A DNA stretch of 64,000 nucleotides, taken from positions 2,666,001 through 2,730,000 of the forward strand of contig JAUEDM010000001.1 of the NCBI GenBank assembly GCA_033439685.1, in the 5' to 3' direction. How positions within the stretch are numbered: the stretch's first letter is position 1; every line of letters begins with the position of its first letter. The notes below the pieces were generated by a model that worked only from the letters and a program-made list of their open reading frames with translations, was not told the origin of the DNA and did not search any database. This stretch comes from Apodospora peruviana (taxonomy: Eukaryota > Ascomycota > Sordariomycetes > Sordariales > Lasiosphaeriaceae). Shown piece by piece: positions 35,831 through 45,067 of the stretch. Both the position numbers and the translations under genes were made by a program.

Positions 35831-38593
35831 ATGGCGCCTCTTGCGAGCGAGCCTCGGCAGGTGCTTATAGTTCTCAACCTTGCAAAACGCAAGGCGCTCT
35901 ACATCCTTGCAGCAGAGATCACGCAATACATGCGCTCGCAATTGAAACTCAAAGCCTCGAGAGATCAAATCAGCAGCAGCGGTAATAACAATGGCGGCCG
36001 CGACGCCCCACTGTTTGTCCCCGCGCTATCCTACAACGGAGCGGGAGCCGACGACGACCCGGAGCATCATCGCCCGGGCCCCGGCCCGCCCCCACGCACC
36101 GTCTCTGCAGGTCCTCCTCCCCCGGCCTCGGACCTCGTTCGCCTCCGCAGCGCCGCACTCGCCCACTTTGACGCCTGGCAGACCGACATCCTCGGCAAAC
36201 TCAAGGAGCTCCTCTCGACTGCCGACGACGCCAAGATCATCGACCAGCGCCGCAAACGCACCGAGCAGCTAGCCAAGCGCCGCGCCGAGGTCCCATCGCC
36301 GGGGGAGAACCTCATCGATTTTGGCGCTAGCGATATCGACAATGGCAAAGCAGCAGCCGAGGCCGAACGGGCCCGCGCCGTGGCCCGCCTCCAGGCGAGC
36401 TACCACCCGATCCCAACCCGGCTGACGACCATCTCTGCCGAGGACAGGGAAGAGGCGCTCAGTTGTGTGCTCCTTCTGCTCTTGTCCACGGGCAAGTATC
36501 CCGCCGAGTCGCGGACGCTAGCCATCTATCTCGCTTCGGCGCTCGGGCTGCCGCTCTCGGCGCTGAACGCCGAGGAGGTCGAGATTGCAAAGTCGATGGT
36601 CGAGGCGTCGACGTCCGAGGAGGCCAAGGCCCAGCAGCAGCAACAGATGTCGGCTGATGCCGAGGCGCAGAAGCGGAAGCAGGAGAACCAGACTAGTCGG
36701 TACTGGAAGGTCGGGCTGGCTTCGGTCGCTGGGGCTGCTATCATAGGGGTCACTGGCGGTTTAGCCGCGCCTGTTGTTGCTGGGGCTATAGGCGGGATTA
36801 TGGGTTCTGTAGGCCTGGGCGGTTTAGCTAGCTTCTTGGGTATATTCTGGATGAATGGTGCTCTTGTCGGAACGCTATTTGGGGCTTTTGGAGCGAGGAT
36901 GACGGTGAGTTGGGACTGAATTCTCTATCCGTGCAATAATGTGACCGGGGCTAATTTGTGCTCTCAGGGAGAAATGGTCAACCAATACGCCCGAGAGATC
37001 GAGGATTTCCGTTTCATTCCGCTCAGAGGTGCATGGGGTTCTCGGTACAGGAAAGAAAACAAAGACGACAGGCGACTCCGAGTGACCGTTGGTGTCAACG
37101 GTTGGCTTACCACCGAGAACGACATTACCGGGCCTTGGCGGTTTCTCGGCGACGACTCCGAGGTCTTTGCGTTACGGTACGAGGTGAGATCTCTCCTGGG
37201 GCTCGGCCAGTCTTTGAAAGACCTGGTCTCCTCGAAAAGCTGGAACTTTGTCAAGGCCGAGATCCTCAAACGGACTGTGCTCGCGACGCTGTGGAGCGCT
37301 TTGTGGCCCGCCTACCTCCTTTCTGCAGCTACAAGTGTGGACAATCCATTCAGCCTTGCCAGAAACCGATCAGAGAAGGCAGGAGAGATCCTCGCAGATG
37401 CCATCATCAATAAAGTCCAAGGTGAACGGCCGATTACTTTAATCGGGTACTCCCTGGGTGCGAGGGCCATCTACGCTTGTCTGAGATCTCTTGCCGCCCG
37501 ACGGGCCTTTGGTCTAGTGGACACGGTTGTCTTCATTGGAGCACCCGTACCGTCCAACAGCCAACACTGGCAACTTATGCGAAGCGTGGTGTCGGGCAAG
37601 ATATACAACGTGTATTCGGAGAACGACTATCTCCTCGCGTTTCTGTACCGCGCGACATCGATTCAGCTGGGTGTGGCCGGCTTGCAAGCAATACACGACA
37701 TTGAAGGCGTTGAGAACATCGACCTGAGCGAGGAGGTCCAAGGGCACATGCGCTACTCTGACAACATCGCCAAGATATTGGACCGCTGTGGGTTCCCAGT
37801 TGTTGAGGGTGCCGCCGGACCAATCGAAAAGGAGCTAGACGGCGAGGACGGCATCGCACTCGATGACCTGGAACGTGAAAAGACTGGGACATTAATCGAC
37901 TTTGGGGATTTGGCTATCGTAGATCCTCCTCCGTCTTATACAGCAGCTACAAATGCAGTACCGGCTGGTTTCCCAGTAAAACCAGCCACACAACCCGGTA
38001 GAAGCAGCAGTTCTAGTCAACCGACAAGGCCAATACGAACCACCATGACCAAGAAGACACCGTCAGCCTTGCTTTCAGCTAGTGAGGATAATCCTCTGGC
38101 TTTATTAGGCGGAGAAGACGATTTACCCATAAGATCAGAGTCAAGGGCACCAGCGGCAGCTAAAAGCCCACTATATTCACATCCGTCTCCTGCACTTACT
38201 GTTCCAGCCACGAAAAAGGAGGTTATCCGAGCACCGATGGTAACGAGTCAGTTCTCCCGTCACCTAACGCCGTGCTTGTCGAGTGCCTCTTCGGCAACCA
38301 ACCCTGTCTCCCCAGAGCACCAACAACCACGACAAAAAATACCCGGTAGCGTCTCTCGGGCCAATGCGCTTCCAATGGCCATGGACGAGACCATCAGCAA
38401 ATCTGCCACCACTACTTCTTCACCTATGCGCGCGGAACCGAGTTCTCCTCCCATATTGACGTCGTCGCATGATCAGCGCGCACAACATGACAATGATGAT
38501 GACGAAGACAACGAAGATTATGGCGGAATTAAGATGGTTGATAATGATGACGATTTCGAGTACCTCGACCCTACGCCGATGGAGGATTACTAG
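35831..38593 (+). CDS. DUF726 membrane alpha/beta-hydrolase (TMCO4/Mil1-like)
   Basis: The protein belongs to DUF726, which includes yeast Mil1 and human TMCO4, membrane proteins with a lipase-type fold. Two exons (35831-36904, 36968-38593) encode 899 residues; the intron lies between ARMT and GEMVNQYARE. Seen: a helical N-terminal region with Pro/Gly-rich inserts, LIDFGASDIDNG near 160, a Gly/Ala-rich hydrophobic block at about residues 292-355 suited to membrane hairpins, then VGVNGWLTTENDITGPWRFL and the nucleophile elbow GYSLGAR with Ser520 as the candidate catalytic serine. HMRYSDNIAKIL holds a likely catalytic His. The last about 250 residues are low-complexity with an acidic end. A second LIDFGDLAIVDPP, resembling the N-terminal LIDFGAS, lies near 680 and may be an adaptor-type linear motif. 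Lipid substrate unknown. Confidence 0.88.
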
Positions 38594-38945
38594 TATAGAT
38601 ACAGGTAGGTACCTTCCGTAGGCAGACAGAACTTCCATGCATACCTAAAAGATAGGATTATTGGATCAGTGCTTAGGTTAATATTCAAGTTAATGGATCG
38701 TGAAAGCCAAATATCCTCCTACCGCTACCTCTCCTCTTAATAGAGCGGCAGTGTGAATTTGCCAATGCCAACATAAGTAGACCAGAAAACACCAAAATAT
38801 TGGAACTTTGGAAGGTCAATCAAAATATTATCTAAGAAATAGGGAGACAGCACTGTAATGCATATGTTCCAGAGAGGTCGGCAATCCCACTTATCGCCTT
38901 GCTCTCCGTACAACAGGTTTCGGATATCATGACCACTAACTACCC
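38594..38945. other. Intergenic between convergent DUF726 and noc2 genes
   Basis: A 352-bp AT-rich spacer with TAGGTAGGTACC at about 38604-38615. No gene. Confidence 0.5.
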
Positions 38946-41333
38946 TTACTCATCATCTTCCTCCTCCTCTTCCTCCTCCTCCTCATCTTCATCTTCATCT
39001 TCATCTTCATCTTCCAACTCGGACTCATCCATAAGGTCAACGTCTTGCTCCCCATCAGAGTCCTCGTCTCCCTCACCACCATCCTCACCATGCCCATTCT
39101 CCAGCTCCTGCTCCTTCCGCTTCTTCTCCTCCTCCTTCCTAGCCTCCTCCATCACCTTCTGCTTCTCCGCCCGCAACGTTCTCTGCGAAACCACAAACGC
39201 GCCAACGGGTGTCTTTTCCCACTCAAAGTCCTTCAGGAACGCATCCACTTGTTTCCTATCATTTGGCGCAAAGTCCACCTTGGCCCTCTTCTCCTCAATA
39301 AATTTGGCGTTCGCTTCCAGCTTCTGCACCAGCAGCGCCAGCGTCGAGGCCAGTTTACCGTTGTTGTTCCCGCTGCTCTTCTTCCTGCTCTCCTTCAGCC
39401 AGCGCTTGAGCATAATGATCACGGGCAGCGCGAACTCGGGGAACGCGATATTCTTGGACCAGAGCACAAAGTACTCCGAGAACAGCTCGACAACCTCGTC
39501 ACCGACGCCGTCTTGATAAACCCGCGTGCGGAGGTATGACTTGGGCGCCTTGTAGTTAACGGCGAAGTCGAGCTGTTTGAGTGTCGACGACTTGGGTGGC
39601 CTCTTCATTTCGGCCGAGTTGAGGACTTCGAGCAAAACCGAGGCAAGCGGGATATAGGTGTCCGTTGCCCGGGATAGGCGCAGCAGAGACCTCATCAGCT
39701 GAAACCGGAGGGGAAAGTAGAGCGCCGTGGGGATGAGACGCATCGCTCCTAATGTGACTTGGACGAGAGGGTAGATGAGCAGTTTCATCTGGCTCTCCTT
39801 GCCGGACTCGGCTTCCCTGAACGGGCTGCAGTGCTCCGACAGTACGCGAGACCAGAAATCCAAAGAGTGTACATATTGCCAATTGTACACATTCCTGAAG
39901 GCAGCGTTCTTGTTATTTACAATGCTGTTTCGAAGATGGATGGCAAGCTGGCGGATGAAGGAGAAGGCTGTGGTGTAGCCAAGAGCTTGATCGATGCCCC
40001 AGAGCTCGGCGGCTGAATTTTTCATCAGGTTGAGACCCTGAATAGTGTTTGGGTTTGTGACTCGGCTGCCTTGGACGAGGCCTTGGTAGGCGGCCTTGAG
40101 AACAGACTCCCGCACACCTTTGTCGCCGATGACCATAAGCCGGCGCATAACTAAAAAGGCGGTTAATCTGGTGGCTTCTGTACTGGCTGGCTGCGACCAG
40201 AAGGCAACGACCGTTTTGATCATCGTCTTCAGAAGCTTTCTGAATGAGAGGAGGTATGGCAGAAGAGGTTGTAGGGCGGAAAGGGTGAGTTTGAGGGTAG
40301 CCTCGTCGGACAGGGTCCCGAGCAGGTGGACGATGGATGTCGCAAAGCTCCGTACAAGCATAGACAACGTCTTGAACTTCTTGGTATCAGTGTTGACGTA
40401 CACCTTGCCAGACGCCGACTCCTTGACTGGCAAATGATGATTCAAGACCTCAGGGATGTGTTTAAGCGCGACAACCAAAATATCATGGAAGGCGTCCGGG
40501 TTTGTGATGGTGTACCTCTGCGGCTGGGTCGTCTCGTCGTTCTCGTGGAGATGGGCTGCGCATCGGAACGCTATCACGACCTGGCGAGCCGCTTTGAGGG
40601 AGTGTGTTTCTGACATGAGCTTTTTCCACTTCGTGACCATGGCCCGGGTCAGTTCGTTCTCTTCTTCGTCCTGTGCCGCCTTTTTCTTTTCCTTCTTCTG
40701 TTTCTTCTTAGGTTGCCCCTCTTCTTCCTCGTCGCTTCCGCTGAGCTCGTCAACTTCGGAAAAGTCTGCATTCTCGTCGAACTCCAAGGCTTCGGGATCA
40801 TTCTCCTTCAAGAACTGGTAGAATTCGGGATCCTTCTCCTTGAGCGCATCCATGGCGCTCTTAGTCATGCCAGTGCCGTCATCCTCGCTCAAATCAGCGT
40901 CGCCTCCATCGCTCTCGCTCTCGCCTACCGCAGATCCTTCCGCATCAGAGAGCTCCAGGTCGCTTGCGTCCTGCTTAGCCGCAGCCTCTCCACGCTTCCG
41001 CTTGCCCAACTTTCCAGCAGCCGCATTCTTGGTCTTCTTAGTCGCAGGCTCCTCCTTCTCGAGAATCTCGAAGCCGCCTTTGAAGAAGTCGTCGACGCTC
41101 ATCTCCCCGGCCTTAGGGCCGTTCTTCTTCTTGACAGCCGGCGCGGTTCCATCGGCGCCATCTGCAGGACCCTTGTAGAACTCGTTGTCGGTTGCCCGTT
41201 TGGCGGCCTTCTTTTCCTTTATCTGCACCTTTTGCTTGATCTTTGCCGTCGTCTTCCGTCGTTCTAAAACACCCTTCAGATGCTTCTTCTCAAACTTCTT
41301 CGTCGCCTTGAGGTTCTTTTTCGTGGTAGCCAT
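38946..41333 (-). CDS. noc2: Noc2, nucleolar pre-60S ribosome assembly factor
   Basis: The protein pairs with Noc1 and Noc3 to mature and export 60S pre-ribosomes from nucleolus and nucleus. A single exon encodes 795 residues, normal for the family. Seen: a Lys-rich N-terminus (nucleolar targeting), SVDDFFKGGFEILEKE, an acidic Ser/Asp/Glu linker, then the conserved helical-repeat core from TKWKKLMSETHSLKAARQVV through RLTAFLVMRRLMVIGDKGVR and YNWQYVHSLDFWSRVLSEHC to LIYPLVQVTLGAMRLIPTAL, all hallmark Noc2 blocks. The C-terminus is an almost pure Asp/Glu tail encoded by a TCTTCATC-type microsatellite (about 38950-39015). It is divergent from vps28 with a 362-bp gap. The overlapping plus-strand frames are mirror images of the charged repeats. 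Confidence 0.95.
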   Translation of the reverse strand: MATTKKNLKATKKFEKKHLKGVLERRKTTAKIKQKVQIKEKKAAKRATDNEFYKGPADGADGTAPAVKKKNGPKAGEMSVDDFFKGGFEILEKEEPATKKTKNAAAGKLGKRKRGEAAAKQDASDLELSDAEGSAVGESESDGGDADLSEDDGTGMTKSAMDALKEKDPEFYQFLKENDPEALEFDENADFSEVDELSGSDEEEEGQPKKKQKKEKKKAAQDEEENELTRAMVTKWKKLMSETHSLKAARQVVIAFRCAAHLHENDETTQPQRYTITNPDAFHDILVVALKHIPEVLNHHLPVKESASGKVYVNTDTKKFKTLSMLVRSFATSIVHLLGTLSDEATLKLTLSALQPLLPYLLSFRKLLKTMIKTVVAFWSQPASTEATRLTAFLVMRRLMVIGDKGVRESVLKAAYQGLVQGSRVTNPNTIQGLNLMKNSAAELWGIDQALGYTTAFSFIRQLAIHLRNSIVNNKNAAFRNVYNWQYVHSLDFWSRVLSEHCSPFREAESGKESQMKLLIYPLVQVTLGAMRLIPTALYFPLRFQLMRSLLRLSRATDTYIPLASVLLEVLNSAEMKRPPKSSTLKQLDFAVNYKAPKSYLRTRVYQDGVGDEVVELFSEYFVLWSKNIAFPEFALPVIIMLKRWLKESRKKSSGNNNGKLASTLALLVQKLEANAKFIEEKRAKVDFAPNDRKQVDAFLKDFEWEKTPVGAFVVSQRTLRAEKQKVMEEARKEEEKKRKEQELENGHGEDGGEGDEDSDGEQDVDLMDESELEDEDEDEDEDEEEEEEEEEDDE
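38950..39015. repeat. TCTTCATC/TCCTC microsatellite coding the Noc2 acidic tail
   Basis: Near-perfect trinucleotide/hexanucleotide repeats read on the minus strand as alternating Glu and Asp. Length may vary between strains. Confidence 0.8.
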
Positions 41334-41695
41334 CGTGGTTGGGCAATTGCGGTTGTTGTGTGATTTTTTCCAATTCCGGGCCTCACACGCACTGAGGAAT
41401 CGTTGCTCGCTCTTCCGTCTCCAAACTTTTTTTTTCTTCGCGTTGCGTTCCCCTCGGGATCTTATCGCACCTCTTATCAGGGTGGGACCTCTAATCCGGA
41501 GTGGCCTGGTGCATAGGGTCCTGAGCGGTGAGCTGTGCGCAGTACGGCACCGGTATTCTGCCGCAGGAGTTCACTCTGGGCCAGCTGCGTCACTTAGTGA
41601 AGTTGATTGCCCGGTGAACTGCGAGCTCTCAGTGCCCTTGGGCCTTGTCCCGCCATGATGCGTTCGCAACAGCGACTACACGACAGACGGTCAAG
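41334..41695. promoter_or_regulatory. Bidirectional promoter of noc2 and vps28
   Basis: 362 bp between opposite starts. It contains a T9 tract and a short upstream reading frame in front of vps28 (listed separately). Confidence 0.5.
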
Positions 41696-41699
41696 ATGA
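41655..41699 (+). promoter_or_regulatory. Upstream ORF whose stop overlaps the vps28 start
   Basis: ATG ATG at 41655 opens a 14-codon frame (MMRSQQRLHDRRSR). Its TGA (41697-41699) lies inside the ATGATG that begins vps28. If the leader is transcribed unspliced, ribosomes ending here could reinitiate on vps28. It could also lie outside the transcript. Confidence 0.45.
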
Positions 41700-42546
41700 T
41701 GCCGCGACAAGCATATGCGCCCACACCGCATAGTTATGTCCCCAACTCTACACTTCATGCCACTATAAATCTCGACGAGGTCAGCATTCCCCACCCTGCC
41801 TGCCTGCCTGCAGTACCGAGTCTAAGATCCGTCAACCGCTGCTGCAGGAAGTGAAGCTCGCCGACACCCGCGCCGAGCGCGATCTCCAGGAATCTCTCGC
41901 CGAGATCTTCAGCATAATCGTCACCATAGACGAGCTGGAAAAGGCATTTCTTAAAGATGCCGTGCCCGAAGCCGATTATACCGAGATCTGCGAGCGGTCG
42001 CTGAAGCAGTACAAGTCGATACTCGCCGATGAGACTGTCGCAAACGCCTTTGTAGGCTTGGAAGAGTTCAAGGCTGAGTGGGGTGTATGCATGATCAAAC
42101 CCTTGACCAAAATGGGGAACGGCTGACTGACGTGTCCGATTGGGAACCACCAGCTCGAGGTGCCTCGCGCAACGGAACGGCTACGGGTTGGCATGCCATC
42201 AACGGCTGTCACCGCATCGTCCGGCTCAGCCCCGACGCCCGCTACAGCTGGAAAAAATACAAGTGGAACGTTGATTCTAGATGCTACAGAAAACTTCATT
42301 ACCTTCCTGGATGCGCTACGATTAGGCCTGCTGGCGAAAGACCAGCTCCACCCCCTTCTCACCGACGTGATCCAGTCGGTCAACAAGGTGACAGACAGGG
42401 ACTTTGATAACAGGGGCAAGATTGTGCAGTGGCTCATCACCTTGAACCAGATGAAGGCGACAGAGGAACTGAGTGAGGACCACGCACGGGAGCTGGAGTT
42501 AGATATCAATTCGGCTTATCAAGGGTTCAAAAGTACCCTCTCGTAA
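41696..42546 (+). CDS. vps28: Vps28, ESCRT-I subunit
   Basis: The protein links ESCRT-I to ESCRT-II for sorting ubiquitinated cargo into multivesicular endosomes. Three exons (41696-41779, 41848-42084, 42154-42546) encode 237 residues, the usual size. Seen: YAPTPHSYVPNSTLHATINL at the start, EVKLADTRAERDLQESLAEI and SIIVTIDELEKAFLKDAV in the N-terminal core domain, LKQYKSILADETVANAF, then across intron 2 AEWG|LEVPRATERLRVGMPS, and a linker leading to the C-terminal four-helix domain (ENFITFLDALRLGLLAKDQL, GKIVQWLITLNQMKATEELS). Of the two adjacent ATGs either may be used. Intron 2 has a GTATGC donor. The gene is convergent with mdm12, only 89 bp apart. Confidence 0.95.
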
Positions 42547-42635
42547 CCCGGTTGGATACAATCATCAACATTTCCGCAAGTTGGAAAACGTAAATGAGCG
42601 ACGCTTGTCATTGTGAGAAACATATATTGTTGTTC

Positions 42636-44189
42636 TCATACTAAGAACGTCCAAAAGCTGGGATATACCAATTCCTCTTCAAATATCCTCCTTACTTGCT
42701 CAAGGACGAAGCGTTCCACTTTGCCCACGTTCTTCAGACTCTGCTTCCCGCTTTCTCGCTGTCCGATTTCGCTCTCGACCCTAATCTCCTGTAACAGACC
42801 TCCAATCTTTGTGCCTGTCGAAAAGGAAGAGGAGGAAGCAGCAGCAGCACCGCTGCCAACACCACCAATGCCGGTCCCATCTTCTTTGTCAAGATTCTCC
42901 TCTCCTCCAACAGCAGCCACCGCATCCTCGGGACTCAAGAAGCAGAAATGCACCCTCTTCCGGATATTCGCAAGGACCCCAACGCCATCAAATGTCAGGC
43001 CCGTGATACTAAGACGGACTGGGATCCCCACGAAGCTGGGCATCGGGTAATCCAGCAGAATATCCGCCGTGAGAAGCAGTTTGATGTCACCAGCGTACTT
43101 GATGCGAAACACGGCTTGCATATCCTCGACTCGCGGCTCACGGAAGCGGCGCTGGGCGGTCTCACTGCTCTCGCGGCTTTCGTCGCCATCCCCGTTGCGG
43201 TTGCGGTTGCGGTTGCTGCTGCTATTGCCATCTTCGGCAATGGTTGATCCTGCCAGTACTGATGCGGCATCGCGGGTTGGCGGTCGCGATGTCCCGGCTG
43301 ATGTCGGTGCTAGAGTCGACACGCTGTGCTTCTCCCTAAGCGTGTGATGTACGTTTGTTCCGAAGATGCCAAGGCCAGCCGCTGCTCCGACGGGAGATGT
43401 CGGGGTTGACGGCGAGGCGACTGCTGCCAGACCGCCAATGTTAGTGGTAGGATTCGGGTTGAAGTCCATTATCGAGATGGAGTCCCGGGACGGATTACGA
43501 CTGTGACCTGGTTGGTAGCCTCCCGTCTCACCAACAGTCCGACCATACTGCTGGCGTAAGTTCGGCGTGGATGCGCTGTTCCCGTGATGAGAATCCAGCC
43601 AGGCGTTACTTAGATGGTGTGCGCCGGCCACGGCGGCAAGGGGCGTCTGGCTGCCTGACAAGGCGGTTCCAAAGTGCGAATGAAAGTAGTGAAGGTTAGA
43701 TGTCCCGCCGGGAATGCCTGGGGTAGCGACTCTGAGAAGGGGGCTGCCAATATCGTTGATTTGGGTCGAGCTCTTTGCATGTCCACCTCCGGTCAGACTG
43801 AGGTGTGGCCGGACATTTGCGCCAGGCCTACCGCTCCTGCTCAAACCGGCGTCGGTCTCGGCGTCAATTCTCCGGCGACGCTCAGCTGCAGCACGCAGGC
43901 CGTCTGGGAACTGATCGGCTCCATCATCTTCATCGAGGTCGCTCCCATCTTCGTCATTCGGGTCGTCCTCATCGACTTCGTAGAAATCAGGTAGCGGATC
44001 GGTGATGTCCTTGAGCTCGATCTCGGGCGGAATGGAGCCAAACTCGAAGTCGTGCACGGTGACGGACTTGATGAAGCGCGGTAACGGCACAGTTTGGAAT
44101 CTGGCGTGGATGAAGTCCCGGATCTGATGCGCTAGCTCCTGCCCATCAGGGCCGCCGGTGACGGTCTCCCAGTTGAGGTCGATAGACAT
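42636..44189 (-). CDS. mdm12: Mdm12, ERMES complex subunit
   Basis: The protein is the cytosolic SMP-domain subunit of the ER-mitochondria encounter structure (Mmm1-Mdm10-Mdm12-Mdm34), which moves phospholipids between the two organelles. A single exon encodes 517 residues. Seen: the SMP domain start MSIDLNWETVTGG, IRDFIHARFQTVPLPRFIKS and VHDFEFGSIPPEIELKDITD; an acidic Asp/Glu stretch; a long Gly/Ser/Thr-rich insertion of about 250 residues containing GGTSNLHYFHS, typical of filamentous ascomycetes; and the second half of the SMP domain (FRIKYAGDIKLLLTADILLD, PVRLSITGLTFDGVGVLANI), ending EELVYPSFWTFLV. Yeast Mdm12 is about half this size because it lacks most of the insertion. Confidence 0.95.
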   Translation of the reverse strand: MSIDLNWETVTGGPDGQELAHQIRDFIHARFQTVPLPRFIKSVTVHDFEFGSIPPEIELKDITDPLPDFYEVDEDDPNDEDGSDLDEDDGADQFPDGLRAAAERRRRIDAETDAGLSRSGRPGANVRPHLSLTGGGHAKSSTQINDIGSPLLRVATPGIPGGTSNLHYFHSHFGTALSGSQTPLAAVAGAHHLSNAWLDSHHGNSASTPNLRQQYGRTVGETGGYQPGHSRNPSRDSISIMDFNPNPTTNIGGLAAVASPSTPTSPVGAAAGLGIFGTNVHHTLREKHSVSTLAPTSAGTSRPPTRDAASVLAGSTIAEDGNSSSNRNRNRNGDGDESRESSETAQRRFREPRVEDMQAVFRIKYAGDIKLLLTADILLDYPMPSFVGIPVRLSITGLTFDGVGVLANIRKRVHFCFLSPEDAVAAVGGEENLDKEDGTGIGGVGSGAAAASSSSFSTGTKIGGLLQEIRVESEIGQRESGKQSLKNVGKVERFVLEQVRRIFEEELVYPSFWTFLV

Positions 44190-45067
44190 TGATGATTTCT
44201 ATATAGCCATGAATGTGCGGGTGTTCGTTGTGACAGAAGCTGGGGCCAAAAAATGCAGAACCATTCAACGCACTGTCCTGTGATGATCACCAAGAGTCGG
44301 GAGGTGCTAAATCGCAAACCCAAACATGAAGAAGGTTGCTCAGATAAGAGTGCAACTTAAGGTAGGGCTGGTAAGCTAAGGAATTGATCGGGATAAACTC
44401 GATGAAGCCCGTTGCAAAGTGAATACAAACCCAATGGCAATATTCAATCCAGCCTACGAAGCGTCCCTAAAGCCGCATTCCGAGTCGTTTTCAGAGCCGA
44501 TCACAGTGTCAGGGACTGAAATACCAATAATTATCTGTTTGAGCCGGCTATGATACTATCCAAATACCTCTGTAAAAGCCTACTGGCGAGCTCACACGTG
44601 TAGCATTGGTGGTGTAGAAAGAAATAACGAGGAGCCGGACCCAGTGCGTGGCCGTGTTTGACCCCGCGTTGCACTGTGCCGTGGGCGTGCGACGGTGTGC
44701 TCGCAGCGTGTCACGGGCCACGGCTGCCGATCCGAGTCCCACTTGCACCGTTTCCCGAGCAACGGCACGTCAAATATCAACAAATCCGGGTCCAGTTGCT
44801 CTCTCCACTGGCCAACCCTTTTGACACGCCCTGTTGCGGCATCTGTAAACAGCCACTTCCGACATCCGACTTTTGGATTTTGTTTGGTTATCACAACCAA
44901 CATTGTATTATGCAGGATCTGATGTGATTCCTTCCATGTTTTTTTCGCCGACTAACCTCAATTTATAACATCGACCACATACGACGATAATAGCCCTGAA
45001 TCCGACCAAATTCCAACCCCAACATCGTACGACATTCTGTTTGATTGCGCTTCAAGCCTCCGAGATC
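44190..45067. promoter_or_regulatory. Divergent upstream region of mdm12 and BRCT gene
   Basis: 878 bp between opposite start codons. No gene is seen. Confidence 0.5.

Noticed and set aside
40713..41267. Plus-strand frames of over 100 codons inside noc2
   Set aside because: They are Ser/Leu-rich mirror translations of the Lys/Glu-rich Noc2 N-terminal region.
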